Assembly: GCA_028714035.1 (NCBI GenBank)
Contig: JAQTNA010000016.1
Location: 19,454-83,453, forward strand
From: Rhodocyclaceae bacterium
GTDB lineage: Bacteria; Pseudomonadota; Gammaproteobacteria; Burkholderiales; Rhodocyclaceae
Direction: 5' to 3'
DNA length: 64,000 nucleotides
The notes below the pieces were generated by a model, which saw nothing but the letters and a program-made list of their open reading frames with translations, had not been told where the DNA came from and made no database searches. Numbering within the stretch: position 1 is the first letter of the stretch; each line of letters starts with the position of its first letter. This document shows positions 47,086 through 56,785 of the stretch, piece after piece. Made by a program: the position numbers and the translations under genes.

Positions 47086-47964
47086 TCAGATGACGATGCC
47101 GGCCTGGTGCATGGCCGCGCGCAGGCGATCATGGCAGGCGTCGGACAGGGGGGTTAGCGGCAGGCGGATACCGTCCTCGATCAGCCCCATCCGGGCCACG
47201 GCCCACTTCACGGGGATGGGATTGGCTTCCAGGAACAGGTTGCGGTGCAGGCCCAGGAGCCGGAAATGCAGGCTGCGGGCACGCTGTACGTCGCCTTCCA
47301 GGGCCGCGGTACACATTTCGTGCATCAGGCGCGGCGCGACGTTGGCCGTGACCGATATGCAGCCGTGGCCACCCAGCAGGATGAAGGGCACCGTGCTGGC
47401 ATCGTCGCCGCTGTACAGGGCGAAGCCATCGGGCGCGCGCTGGATCAGGTCCGAGGCGCGCTCCATGTTGCCCGTGGCATCCTTGATGCCGACGATATTG
47501 GGGATTTCCGCCAGGCGCAAGGTGGTGTCGTTGCCCAGGTCCGCCACCGTGCGGCCGGGCACGTTGTAGAGGATGACCGGAATGTCCACCGCTTCGGCAA
47601 TGGCGCGGAAGTGGCGGTACAGGCCTTCCTGGGTCGGCTTGTTGTAGTAGGGCACCACGGACAGGGCGGCGAAGGCCCCGACCTTTTTCGCGTAGGCCGT
47701 CAGTTCGATGGCCTCGGAAGTGGAATTGGCACCCGTGCCGGCAATGACCGGCACCCGGCCCGCGGATTGTTCCACCGCCACCCGGATCAGCTCGCAATGC
47801 TCGTCGTAATTCACCGTGGGGGACTCGCCCGAGGTGCCGACGATGACGATGCCGTCCGTGCCCTCGGTGACATGAAAGTCAATGAGCGAGCGCAGGCGCG
47901 GGATATCCAGACTGCCATCCACGTGCATGGGCGTGACGATGGCTACGATCGAACCCTTGATCAT
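47086..47964 (-). CDS. dapA: 4-hydroxy-tetrahydrodipicolinate synthase
   Basis: Condenses pyruvate and aspartate semialdehyde, first step of lysine and diaminopimelate synthesis. The 292 residues contain [14 protein letters not shown], the catalytic Tyr in [15 protein letters not shown], and the Schiff-base Lys in [12 protein letters not shown], with [18 protein letters not shown]. It is the first gene of the leftward dapA-bamC operon. Confidence 0.97.
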   Translation of the reverse strand: MIKGSIVAIVTPMHVDGSLDIPRLRSLIDFHVTEGTDGIVIVGTSGESPTVNYDEHCELIRVAVEQSAGRVPVIAGTGANSTSEAIELTAYAKKVGAFAALSVVPYYNKPTQEGLYRHFRAIAEAVDIPVILYNVPGRTVADLGNDTTLRLAEIPNIVGIKDATGNMERASDLIQRAPDGFALYSGDDASTVPFILLGGHGCISVTANVAPRLMHEMCTAALEGDVQRARSLHFRLLGLHRNLFLEANPIPVKWAVARMGLIEDGIRLPLTPLSDACHDRLRAAMHQAGIVI

Positions 47965-47995
47965 CTTGCTTCCTGAAAGAGAAAACGCCTGATTC

Positions 47996-48076
47996 TACCC
48001 GAAGGAGGGGAACAGGGTAATCAGTCGAGAGTCGACAGCCCCCGATTCTGTTTCCTGTTCCCTGTTTCCTGACCTC
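47996..48076. repeat. Intergenic repeat with GGAACAGGG/CCTGTTCCC arms
   Basis: GGGGAACAGGG on the left faces CCTGTTCCCTGTTTCC on the right with AGTCGAGAGTCGACAG between. The TTCCTGATTCC-like text recurs at 57520-57567 inside the end of darP. It separates dapA from the HDAC-like gene. Confidence 0.5.
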
Positions 48077-48079
48077 TGC

Positions 48080-49003
48080 TTACAAATCCGCCAGCACCTT
48101 GATGTGGGCGGCAACGCTGCGGGCCAGGGACGACAGGGTATAGCCGCCCTCCAGGATGGAGACGATGCGTTTACCCGCCGTGTCCGCCGCCACCTGCTTG
48201 AGCTGGGTCGTGACCCAGGCATAGTCGGACTCCAGGAACCCCAGCGAGCCCATGTCATCCTCGTAATGGGCATCGAAACCGGCGGAGATGAAGATCATCT
48301 GCGGCTTGAATTCCCGCAGGGCCGGCAGCCAGATGTTCGTTACGGCCTCGCGGAATCCGTCGCCCCGGGTGCCGGCCTTGAGGGGGACGTTCACCATGTT
48401 GGGGGCCGGATTGTCCGCGCCACAGTAGGGGTAGAACGGATGCTGGAAGCTGCCCACCATCTGCACGCGCATGTCGTTGGCGAAGATGTTTTCCGTGCCG
48501 TTGCCGTGATGGACATCGAAGTCTATGATCGAAATCCGTTCCAGGCCATGGACCGCCAGGGCGTGATGCACTGCCACCGCCACGTTGTTGAAGAAGCAGA
48601 AACCCATGGACTTGGCCCGTTCGGCGTGGTGGCCGGGCGGGCGTACGGAACAGAAGGCGGATTCGGCCTGGCCGGCCATGACCAGATCGGTGGCCAGGAT
48701 GCCGGAACCGGCGGCGCGCAGGGCGGCTTGCAGCGTGCCCGGAGACATGGCGGTATCGGGATCCAGGTGCACGATGCCGGTCTTCGGCGCACTCTGGAAG
48801 ATGGCGTCCACGTACTCCCTGGGGTGGGCGCGGGACAACTGTTCCACGCTGGCCAGCGGCGCGTCGTGGAAGGCGAGGTACATGTCCAGGCCGGAGGCGA
48901 TCAGCCGGTCGTTGATGGCAGAAAGGCGATCCGGACATTCGGGGTGATGGGCACCCATGTCGTGCAGCATGCAGTCACGGTGGGTGATGAAGGCAGTCGT
49001 CAT
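48080..49003 (-). CDS. Histone deacetylase-family (acetoin utilization-like) amidohydrolase
   Basis: A zinc-dependent deacetylase of the HDAC superfamily, 307 residues. The active site text is RPPGHHAE, the metal ligands lie in DFDVHHGNGTENIF and SAGFDAHYEDD, and LEGGYTLSSLA follows. Bacterial members act on acetylpolyamines or acetylated lysines; which applies here is unknown. ATG 49003 has AGGAGA nine bases upstream. It is transcribed leftward away from moxR. Confidence 0.9.
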   Translation of the reverse strand: MTTAFITHRDCMLHDMGAHHPECPDRLSAINDRLIASGLDMYLAFHDAPLASVEQLSRAHPREYVDAIFQSAPKTGIVHLDPDTAMSPGTLQAALRAAGSGILATDLVMAGQAESAFCSVRPPGHHAERAKSMGFCFFNNVAVAVHHALAVHGLERISIIDFDVHHGNGTENIFANDMRVQMVGSFQHPFYPYCGADNPAPNMVNVPLKAGTRGDGFREAVTNIWLPALREFKPQMIFISAGFDAHYEDDMGSLGFLESDYAWVTTQLKQVAADTAGKRIVSILEGGYTLSSLARSVAAHIKVLADL

Positions 49004-49241
49004 TTGCCGAGTTTCTCCTTTTTTCCGTGGCATCCCGTTCGGCTCGGGATGGTATTTTGGTCGCCGGAACCGGAGTCCCCTACAATGCGACACTGTTGGC
49101 GGTCTACGCGGCTTGCAGCCTGCCGGATTGCCCTATATTCCGCGTCGTATTATCCTCGCATCGGGTGCGAAAGTCATGCCTTCCCCCCACCCGGGCCGAG
49201 TTGGACACGGACTGCCCTCACGAAATTCAAAGAGTTGATTG

Positions 49242-50141
49242 ATGAGCGCCTCGATGGAAAACCTGGTGACCCGCGCCGGAGAAGTGGTGTTGGGCAAGGA
49301 GCGCCAGATCCGGCTGGCCCTGGCCTGCCTGCTGGCGCGGGGGCATCTGCTGATCGAGGATGTGCCTGGCGTGGGCAAGACCACCCTGGCGCATGTCCTG
49401 GCGCTGCTTCTGGGGCTGGAATTTCGGCGCATCCAGTTCACCAGTGACCTGCTGCCGGCGGACATCACCGGCGTTTCCGTCTATGACCGGGGAAGCGCCT
49501 CGTTCATCTTTCACCCCGGCCCCATCTTCTCCCAACTGCTCCTGGCCGACGAGGTGAACCGGGCCACGCCCAAGACCCAGAGCGCGCTGCTGGAAGCCAT
49601 GGAGGAGAGGCAGGTCACGGCGGAGGGTGAGACCCGCCTTCTGCCCGTGCCCTTCTTCGTGATTGCAACCCAGAATCCTTCCTACCAGATCGGCACCTAC
49701 CCTCTGCCCGAATCCCAACTGGACCGCTTCCTCATGCGCGTACACCTCGGTTACCCGGATCGGGCGGCGGAACGACGGCTGCTCGAGGGCGAGGACAGGC
49801 GGGACATACTGGGGGGGCTTGCAGCCTGCATGGAGTCGGTGGAACTTCAGGCTCTACAGGGGCAGGCGGCGCGTATCCATGCCTCGCCCGCACTGCTGGA
49901 CTATATTCAGGCCTTGGTGGCGTACAGCCGGCTGGCGAGCGGTTTCGGCGCCGGCCTCAGCCCGCGCGCCGCCCTGGCCCTGCTGGCGGCGGCGCGGGCC
50001 TGGGCGCTCATGGCCAGGCGGGACGCCGTTCTGCCCGAAGACGTGCAGGCGGTATTGGCCGCGGTGGTCAACCATCGCCTGCGCACCGCCGGTCCGGGTG
50101 ACGCCGCCGCCGAATTGATCGCGGCCGTGGCCATCCCCTGA
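49242..50141 (+). CDS. MoxR-type AAA+ ATPase
   Basis: A 299-residue AAA+ chaperone. Walker A is GVGKTT in DVPGVGKTTLAHVLA, Walker B LLADEVNRATPKTQSALLEAMEERQV, sensor 1 FFVIATQNP. MoxR proteins mature metalloenzymes or control stress pathways and usually occur with DUF58 proteins, as here 27 bases downstream. The ATG at 49242 follows a TTG; the ribosome site is weak. Confidence 0.92.
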   Translation: MSASMENLVTRAGEVVLGKERQIRLALACLLARGHLLIEDVPGVGKTTLAHVLALLLGLEFRRIQFTSDLLPADITGVSVYDRGSASFIFHPGPIFSQLLLADEVNRATPKTQSALLEAMEERQVTAEGETRLLPVPFFVIATQNPSYQIGTYPLPESQLDRFLMRVHLGYPDRAAERRLLEGEDRRDILGGLAACMESVELQALQGQAARIHASPALLDYIQALVAYSRLASGFGAGLSPRAALALLAAARAWALMARRDAVLPEDVQAVLAAVVNHRLRTAGPGDAAAELIAAVAIP

Positions 50142-50168
50142 GCGACGGGTAAATAGCCTTCCCTGGAC

Positions 50169-51125
50169 ATGACGCTGCGCGCGGCCTTTGACGCCTGGCT
50201 GTTCCGCCTCACCGGCCCCGAGCCGGGGCGGATCGTGCTCGGGCAGCGGCGCGTTTTCCTCTTGCCGACGCGGGCGGGGATGGCCTTCGGGCTGGCGCTC
50301 GCGCCCATGCTCCTGGCCTCCGTCAACTACAACCTCTCCCTGGGATACCTGATCACCTTTCTCCTGGGTGGCCTGGGCATCGTCGCCATCCTGCACGGAT
50401 TTCGCAACCTGGTCGGGCTTGCCATCCTGCCCGGCAAGGCGGAGCCGGTTTTCGCCGGAAGCCAGGCCGCCTTTGGCCTGATTCTCGCCAATGACAGGGA
50501 TCAGCCGCGTCCGGCCCTGGATGCCCGGTTGCAGGAGGGCTCGGCCGTGGTTCTGGATCTGGGCGGGAACGAGCAGAAATCCGTATGCCTCATGCGGCAC
50601 GCGCCGCATCGTGGCTGGTTGCGGCCGGGGCGGGTAAGGCTGGAGACGCGTTATCCCCTGGGTCTGATCCGCGCCTGGAGCTACGTGGAACCGGACATGC
50701 GCTGCCTGGTTTATCCTCGCCCGGAAACGGATCCCCCTCCTTTGCCTCTGGGGGGGCGAGAGGGGGCGGCGGGCGCGCGGTCGGGGGAGGGCGTTGAGGA
50801 TTTTCTTGGCCTGCGCCCGTATCGGCCGCCGGATTCTCCTCGGCGCATCGCCTGGAAGTCCCTGTCCGGAGGGGGCGAACTGCTGGCCAAACAGTTTTCG
50901 GGCACCGAAGACGCCGTGCCCTGGCTGGATTGGCGCATGCTTCCCCCAGGCCTGGATCAGGAGGCGAAGCTTTCCCGTCTTGCCGCCTGGCTGGTGCAGG
51001 CGCGGCGGCTGGGTTTGCCCTGTGGTCTTTCCCTGCCGGGTTTCGAACGTCCGCCTGCGGCGGACGATGGCCATTTCCTGGCGTGCCTGCGGGCACTGGC
51101 GGAATACGGTGCTCCGGAAGGGTGA
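50169..51125 (+). CDS. DUF58 membrane protein
   Basis: A 318-residue partner of MoxR. Two membrane segments lie near residues 33-75 (FLLPTRAGMAFGLALAPMLL; LGYLITFLLGGLGIVAI), then a beta-rich domain and the DUF58 signature GLRPYRPPDSPRRIAWKSLS...LLAKQF. Between YPRPE and the signature is an extra Pro/Gly-rich stretch (PPPLPLGGREGAAGARSGEG) of repeat type. The transglutaminase-like third gene of many such clusters is not present. Confidence 0.88.
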   Translation: MTLRAAFDAWLFRLTGPEPGRIVLGQRRVFLLPTRAGMAFGLALAPMLLASVNYNLSLGYLITFLLGGLGIVAILHGFRNLVGLAILPGKAEPVFAGSQAAFGLILANDRDQPRPALDARLQEGSAVVLDLGGNEQKSVCLMRHAPHRGWLRPGRVRLETRYPLGLIRAWSYVEPDMRCLVYPRPETDPPPLPLGGREGAAGARSGEGVEDFLGLRPYRPPDSPRRIAWKSLSGGGELLAKQFSGTEDAVPWLDWRMLPPGLDQEAKLSRLAAWLVQARRLGLPCGLSLPGFERPPAADDGHFLACLRALAEYGAPEG

Positions 51126-51134
51126 AGGCGGAAA

Positions 51135-51473
51135 TCAGCCCTTCAGCTTGGCGGCCACTTCCGCTTCCGCCCGGACCCAGTCCTCGTGCTCGAAGCCGGG
51201 AGCGAAACCGCGGCGTTCGGCCAGGTAGTAGGCGGCCTCGGAAACGTGGCGGTGCCTTTCCTCGTGGTGCATGACCGAGGCTTGCGCCGGCACCATGTCG
51301 GCCTCGATCTTGGGCTTCCTGGCGCGCTTGGGCGCGGCGGGCTTGGCGGCGGCGACGGGCGCGGGGGCCGCAGCGGTCACGACGGCGGCCTTGGGTGCGG
51401 CGGCGCGGCGGGGCTTCTTGGCGGCGGGGGGGGCTTCAGTGGTGTCTAACTCTTTGATCTTACGGGTAGCCAT
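51135..51473 (-). CDS. DUF2934 protein with Ala/Lys-rich tail domain
   Basis: A 112-residue protein. Residues 1-55 are Ala-, Pro- and Lys-rich, resembling histone H1-like tails; residues 70-110 (RHVSEAAYYLAERRGFAPGFEHEDWVRAEAEV) are a DUF2934 domain. The basic first half suggests nucleic-acid contact but no role is known. It is convergent with the DUF58 gene, with only nine bases between stops. Confidence 0.82.
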   Translation of the reverse strand: MATRKIKELDTTEAPPAAKKPRRAAAPKAAVVTAAAPAPVAAAKPAAPKRARKPKIEADMVPAQASVMHHEERHRHVSEAAYYLAERRGFAPGFEHEDWVRAEAEVAAKLKG

Positions 51474-51618
51474 GCTGGGTCTCCAGGTGCGGATCGCGGT
51501 CTGTTCCGGCCGCTGATCTCGTTGAAAAGCGCGAAATGTAGCATGGAATCATGGGCAGGCCCATTACAAGAATATGATGGGCCTATATGTTTCGCGGAGG
51601 TCGGAGTCCGGCCCAGGC

Positions 51619-53043
51619 TCAATCGGAGTCTGGGTCGCCGGAATTGCTCCCGGTATCCCGGACCCGGATGTTGTACTTTCTCATGAGAGCCTGAAAATTG
51701 GCACGTTGCATGCCCGTTTCTTCCGCGCTCTTCGTGACATTGGAGGCGTTTCTCTTGAGGGTCTCCAGGACGAACAGCTTCTCCACTTCCTCCACCGACT
51801 TTTCCCGCGCAATCTTCTTGACCTTCTTCAGATCTTCCCCGGTTCTCGGGATCTCGAGGTCGAGCCTGGGCGAAGCGTCAAGGATGCTGACCAGGTCGGC
51901 CTGGCGGATGACCTGGCCGCTGGCGAGGATCACGGCCCGATGCATGGTGTTCTCCAGTTCCCGAACGTTGCCCGGCCAGTCATGGTTCAGGAGCAGACTC
52001 ATCGCTCCATCCGAAATATCGGAGGCCGGTCTGTCCAGCTCACGGCAATAGAATTTGAGGAAGTGAAAGGCCAGGGCGGGGATGTCATCCCGGCGCTCCC
52101 TCAGGGCGGGTGAGTGGATGGGGAACACATTGATGCGATAAAACAGGTCTTCCCGGAAAGCGCCTTCGGCCACCAGCGTCTTGAGATCCCTGTTCGTGGC
52201 GGTAATGAGCCTCACATCGGCCGTCTGGGTTTTCGTGCCGCCCACCGCCCTGAACTCTCGCTCCTGGATGAAGCGCAGCAGCTTTCCCTGGATGGACAGG
52301 GGAATGTTCCCGAACTCGTCCAGAAAAAGAGTGCCGTTGTTGGCGATGTCGAACATGCCGCGCTTGTTGGCGACGGCGCCGGTAAAGGATCCTTTGACGT
52401 GGCCGAACAGTTCGCTCTCCAGGAGATGCTCGCTCAGCGTGTTGCAGTCGACGACGACGAACGGCTGGTCCCGGCGCAGGCTGTTCCGGTGAATCGCCCG
52501 GGCAATCATTTCCTTGCCCGTGCCGCTCTCTCCGGTGATCAGGACATTGCTGTTCGTCGGCGCGCACTTTTCTATCAGGCGGAACACCTCTCGCAGGGGG
52601 GCGCTGGCACCAATGATGCCCTCGAATCGGCATGACGCGCCGTTCTCGCCCTGCGGTTTGTGGTTTTCCTGAAGCAGCCTTCGCTTCTCCAGTGCCCGAT
52701 TCACGATCTCCTTGAGTTCGTCGGGGTCGAACGGTTTGGGCAGGTAATCGAATGCGCCGAGCTTCATGGACTTGACGGCCGTCTGGACCTGCGATAAACC
52801 GGTAACCATGATGACGTCCACATCCGGATGCGTCTCCTTCACGTGCTGTAACACCTTCATGCCGTCAATCTTGGGCATCATGATGTCCAGGATCACGATG
52901 TCGTAGTGCGCCTCATCGAGTTTTCTCAGCGCTGCCCAGCCGTCCTGCACGGAATCCACCACATGATCGCCATCGCTGAGTATGCGAACGCAACTCCGGA
53001 GAACGATTTCCTCGTCATCAACGATGAGTATCCTGGCGCTCAT
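51619..53043 (-). CDS. NtrC-family sigma-54 response regulator
   Basis: A 474-residue regulator: receiver with phospho-Asp at residue 53 (IVILDIMMPK), AAA+ domain with Walker A GESGTGKE, sigma-54 contact loop GSFTGA (the usual form is GAFTGA), Walker B GTLFLDEFGNIP, and a C-terminal Fis-type helix-turn-helix (LKRNASNVTKSAEETGMQRANFQALMRKYNI). The start overlaps the kinase stop by four bases. Targets would be sigma-54 promoters; none was identified nearby. Confidence 0.94.
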   Translation of the reverse strand: MSARILIVDDEEIVLRSCVRILSDGDHVVDSVQDGWAALRKLDEAHYDIVILDIMMPKIDGMKVLQHVKETHPDVDVIMVTGLSQVQTAVKSMKLGAFDYLPKPFDPDELKEIVNRALEKRRLLQENHKPQGENGASCRFEGIIGASAPLREVFRLIEKCAPTNSNVLITGESGTGKEMIARAIHRNSLRRDQPFVVVDCNTLSEHLLESELFGHVKGSFTGAVANKRGMFDIANNGTLFLDEFGNIPLSIQGKLLRFIQEREFRAVGGTKTQTADVRLITATNRDLKTLVAEGAFREDLFYRINVFPIHSPALRERRDDIPALAFHFLKFYCRELDRPASDISDGAMSLLLNHDWPGNVRELENTMHRAVILASGQVIRQADLVSILDASPRLDLEIPRTGEDLKKVKKIAREKSVEEVEKLFVLETLKRNASNVTKSAEETGMQRANFQALMRKYNIRVRDTGSNSGDPDSD

Positions 53044-54680
53044 TGATCTGTCTTATCCTCGTTTGGCCCGGCTTCGTCCGCCGGAGCCATGACCGGTAAA
53101 TGGATACGGAACGTGGTGCCCACACCCACTTCGCTCTCGACCGTGATGTCTCCGCCGTGAGCCTTGATGATGCCGTAACTGACCGACAGCCCCAGTCCGG
53201 TTCCCTTGCCCACTTCCTTGGAGGTGAAGAAGGGGTCGAAAATTCGCTGCAAGTCGGCTTCGGGAATGCCGCAGCCCGTGTCCTTCACCTCCAGCTCGAC
53301 CATGGGCATGGATTCGGATGCTGAATTGGACGGGGGGCTGGTGCGGCAACGGCGGCTCTCGACGACAATATTGCCGTGGCTCTCGATGGCCTGTTTGGCG
53401 TTGACCAGGATGTTCAGAATCACCTGTTTGATCAGGTCCGCGTCACCCCAGACCTGGGGCAGTTCGGGGTCAAGAGCGGTGGTGATATCAATGTTCAGCA
53501 GGGATGCGCGCCGGTCAATGAAACGCACCGTGTCCTCGACGACCTGATTCAGGCTGAAAAATCCTTTCGACGGCACTTTTTCGCGCGCGAAATCGAGCAG
53601 CCGCCGGATGATGCTGGCGCAACGCTTCGTTTCCCGGATGACCAGATCCAGGTCTTCCGCGTCCGGGCTGCCATCCGGCATCTTCTTGCGCAACAGGGAG
53701 GTGAAGGTCAGCACGCCGGTCAGCGGGTTGTTCAACTCGTGGGCTATGCCCGACGACAGCAAACCCACGGCGGCCAATTTTTCCCCCTGGGCGATCGCGG
53801 CCTTGGCGACGAGCAGTTCCTGGGTCCGCTGTTTCACCTTCGATTCCAGGGACTGGGCCCATTGCTGCATTTCGAGCCTGGATTGATGCAGCGCCACGGT
53901 CATGTCGTTGAACGATTCCGCAACCCGGCCGAATTCGTCGTGGCTACGCACCGGGATGTTGTGGTCCAGTTCTCCGGATGAAACCCGCTCCGCCCCGGAT
54001 TCCAGATCCTTCAGGGGCAGGTAGATCAGCCGCTGAAGCAGGACGCCGACGCTGACGGAGACGATCAGGATGAATCCGAAGGAGATGCCGATGAGGTAGA
54101 TGAGCTGCGTTCTGATCGTGCTGTCTATTTCGTCCAGCGAATAGGCAATATCCACGACACCGAGTACCTTCTGGCTTGCGGGATGCTCATGGCAGGATGC
54201 CGACGAACAGGTCGGTTCGTTGCGGATGACGGTCGTGGTGCCGAGGAACCGGTGCCCTTCCGGGTTCTTGAAAATGCTCCACAACTTGCCCTCCGGAATC
54301 TGATCCACCGGCTTGCTGGTCTGATGGCAGTGGATGCAGGGCTCGTCGTGCTCGTCTACCGAATACCCGGTTTCTGCCGGGTGATTGGAATGAATGATCG
54401 TGCCGTCGGCGTCCAGCACCCGGACGCGCACGATGCCCTTCTGTTTTCCTATGTCGAGGATGATCTTTTCGGCGATGTCCCGCTTGTTCACGAGCATCGC
54501 ATAACGCGTGCTTCGGGCTATGACTTCGGAGGTCTGCGTGACATGCCGGGAAACCTCGTTCAGCAGGTTCTCCTGCTGGTTCTTGACGATGAGCGCGATG
54601 AAAAGGGTGATCGGCACCCACAGGGTGATGGTCAGATAGATACTGACCTTAAGCTTGAGGTTGTTTGGAAGAAACTTCAT
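53040..54680 (-). CDS. Sensor histidine kinase with periplasmic c-type heme motifs
   Basis: A 546-residue kinase. TM1 is at about residues 13-32. The periplasmic domain (33-192) carries two heme c motifs: C115-IH-C118-H119 (CX2CH) and C158-SSAS-C163-H164 (CX4CH), with further His residues. TM2 is at about 193-217, followed by HAMP, a coiled coil, the His box GIAHELNNPLTGVL (His314) and ATPase boxes NILVNAKQA, DTGCGIPEADL, GTGLGLSVSYGI. It is coupled to the NtrC regulator gene. Likely input is a redox state or gas ligand at the hemes. Confidence 0.92.
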   Translation of the reverse strand: MKFLPNNLKLKVSIYLTITLWVPITLFIALIVKNQQENLLNEVSRHVTQTSEVIARSTRYAMLVNKRDIAEKIILDIGKQKGIVRVRVLDADGTIIHSNHPAETGYSVDEHDEPCIHCHQTSKPVDQIPEGKLWSIFKNPEGHRFLGTTTVIRNEPTCSSASCHEHPASQKVLGVVDIAYSLDEIDSTIRTQLIYLIGISFGFILIVSVSVGVLLQRLIYLPLKDLESGAERVSSGELDHNIPVRSHDEFGRVAESFNDMTVALHQSRLEMQQWAQSLESKVKQRTQELLVAKAAIAQGEKLAAVGLLSSGIAHELNNPLTGVLTFTSLLRKKMPDGSPDAEDLDLVIRETKRCASIIRRLLDFAREKVPSKGFFSLNQVVEDTVRFIDRRASLLNIDITTALDPELPQVWGDADLIKQVILNILVNAKQAIESHGNIVVESRRCRTSPPSNSASESMPMVELEVKDTGCGIPEADLQRIFDPFFTSKEVGKGTGLGLSVSYGIIKAHGGDITVESEVGVGTTFRIHLPVMAPADEAGPNEDKTDQ

Positions 54681-54930
54681 CCTTATCCTGCGCGCGGATA
54701 AGCTTAGTTCTTCACGACGGCGATGCGATCACCGCGTCGGAACCTGTATTGAAGCAATTGTGGTCCTTCGCCAAGCCATGGGCGCCCATGGTAGCAGATT
54801 GTCGGAGCGGCCGCGTATGCGGATAGGGCAACCGGGCGCGGCGGGGTGGACCCGGCGCGTGGAGGCCTTCGCGGCGAACGCCCGCCAGCGGAATTTCTGC
54901 CGGCGGCAGGCTTTGGCGGGGGGGCGGGCC

Positions 54931-55515
54931 CTAGTCTTTCAGCAGCGCGCGGCCACCAAACCAGGCGAGCGCGCCCAGGCCGGCCAGCGGCGCTACCAGG
55001 ATGAAGGCGAGGCCGATGAACGGGGCCGCGAGGAACAGCCCGATGCTCTTTGCCGTGCTTTCCTTGTCGGCCGCCATGGCTTCCGGCAGGGCGGCTTTCT
55101 CGGCGATGGCAGGCGCGGCCTTGAGCGCATGCTGCTTTTCCAGCGCCTTGGCCGCGCTGTTTTCGATCATTTCCGGCGAAAGCGGCTTGTTGATGAAGCC
55201 CGATACGCCCGCCGCCGCCGCCCTCGCCTGGTAGGCCTGGGTGTCATAGCCGGTGATGATCACCACCGGAAGCCAGGGTTGGCTTGCCTTGATGCGTTCG
55301 GCCACTTCCAAACCGCTCATTCCGGGCATTCTGATGTCGGTAAACACCAGGTCATAGGTCTCGGCATTGAGCTTCCTCAGGGCTTCTTCCCCATTTTCGG
55401 CGGTGATGACCGCATATCCCTTGGATTCCAGAACCCGGTTGAAGCTCTTACCGATAACGGGATCGTCATCAATCACCAACACTCTGCGCGATGCACCCAC
55501 GACGTTCTCCTTCAC
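54931..55515 (-). CDS. Receiver-domain protein with C-terminal membrane hairpin
   Basis: A 194-residue protein: a CheY-like receiver (VLVIDDDPVIGKSF, acceptor in LVFTDIRMPGMSG, Lys in FINKPLSP) to about residue 125, an Ala-rich linker, then two adjoining hydrophobic segments (SIGLFLAAPFIGLAFILV and PLAGLGALAWFGG). No DNA-binding output is present. It lies 250 bases upstream of the heme kinase on the same strand and may be a further phospho-acceptor at the membrane. Confidence 0.82.
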   Translation of the reverse strand: MKENVVGASRRVLVIDDDPVIGKSFNRVLESKGYAVITAENGEEALRKLNAETYDLVFTDIRMPGMSGLEVAERIKASQPWLPVVIITGYDTQAYQARAAAAGVSGFINKPLSPEMIENSAAKALEKQHALKAAPAIAEKAALPEAMAADKESTAKSIGLFLAAPFIGLAFILVAPLAGLGALAWFGGRALLKD

Positions 55516-55797
55516 GGCCCTGCCTCCGGACGATTATCAAATTCGTTGTGTAGCCAAGCAATGTTGGTGCCACTGGTCGGAATTGGCCAAGTAGCCGAAT
55601 GTTTACATGGGGCTATGGATTTGCACCGGGTGCGGAAGGAACGCCGGATTCCGGGCCGAAGTACATTTTTTTTGTGCATGCGGGCACCGTGCCTGTTGAA
55701 TAATCCATTGGATTCAACAAGATGACGGATATTCTCGGCGCACAAACGATTTGTGCGGTCCCGGACGCGCCTTGCGGGCTTTCCCGAATCGCTGCCG

Positions 55798-56769
55798 TTA
55801 CACGGCCATCGGCGCGGTGAGCGGCGGGTGGTGTCGGTAGCCTTCCAGGGAGAAGTCGGCGGGTTCCACCTTTTCCAGCCACTCGGGTTCGTAGCGCCCG
55901 GTCGTCGCGTAGTCAGGAACGCGGTCCGAGAGCCGTAGCCGGGGGGCGGGGTAGGGTTCCCGGGCCAGTTGCTGGTTCAGCATGTCCAGGTGATTCTCGT
56001 AGATGTGGGCGTCGCCGATGAAGTAGGTGAACCAGCGCGGCGTGTAGCCGGTGATCCGGCCCACGAGAGACAGGAGTGCCGCGCCTTCCGTCAGGTTGAA
56101 ACCCGTGCCCAGCCCCACGTCGTTGGAGCGGATGTAGAGGCACATGGAAATCTCACGGCTCACAACATTGGGCAGGAACTGGTAGAGCAGGTGGCAGGGG
56201 GGCAGGGCCATCTGGTCCAGTTGCGCCCAGTTCCAGCCATGGAACAGGATGCGCCGGTCCGTCGGGTTGGCCATGATGGTGTCCAGGCATTGCCGCAACT
56301 GGTCCACCGCCTTGTAGAGCAGCACCTTGGGGATGCCGTCTTCCGATAGCCCGGCGACCTGGCGGTAACCCCGGGCCTCGGCATCCGCGATCTGCGCAAC
56401 GGCATGCGCATCCAGCAGCTTGTAGGCGGGCCAGGCTCGCCACTGCACGCCATACACCTCGCCCAGGTCGTCGGTGCCGCTGCGATAGGGATTGGCCAGC
56501 CACTGGCCGTTCTCGTTGGCATTCTGGTCCCATACCTTGCAGCCCAGGGCGCGGAAGTCGGCGGCGCTCTTCGTGGCGCGCAGGAAGCCCACCAGTTCCC
56601 CGATGGCCGACTTGAAGGCCAGCTTCCGGGTGGTGAGGGCGGGAAACCCCTGTTGCAGATCGAAGCGCAACATGGCGCCGGGCTGGCTGATGGTACGCAC
56701 GCCCGTGCGGTTTTCCTGCCAGGTGCCGGTGCTGAGGATGCTCCGGACGAGATCGAGATACTGTTTCAT
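55798..56769 (-). CDS. thyA: Thymidylate synthase
   Basis: Makes dTMP from dUMP with methylene-tetrahydrofolate. The 323 residues contain TRTGVRTI-type text ([20 protein letters not shown]), the catalytic Cys in [11 protein letters not shown], and [13 protein letters not shown] and [12 protein letters not shown]. It is longer than the 264-residue E. coli form, as in several betaproteobacteria. ATG 56769 is used; upstream open frame is repeat element E. Confidence 0.96.
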   Translation of the reverse strand: MKQYLDLVRSILSTGTWQENRTGVRTISQPGAMLRFDLQQGFPALTTRKLAFKSAIGELVGFLRATKSAADFRALGCKVWDQNANENGQWLANPYRSGTDDLGEVYGVQWRAWPAYKLLDAHAVAQIADAEARGYRQVAGLSEDGIPKVLLYKAVDQLRQCLDTIMANPTDRRILFHGWNWAQLDQMALPPCHLLYQFLPNVVSREISMCLYIRSNDVGLGTGFNLTEGAALLSLVGRITGYTPRWFTYFIGDAHIYENHLDMLNQQLAREPYPAPRLRLSDRVPDYATTGRYEPEWLEKVEPADFSLEGYRHHPPLTAPMAV

Positions 56770-56785
56770 CGGGAAAATCCGGTTG

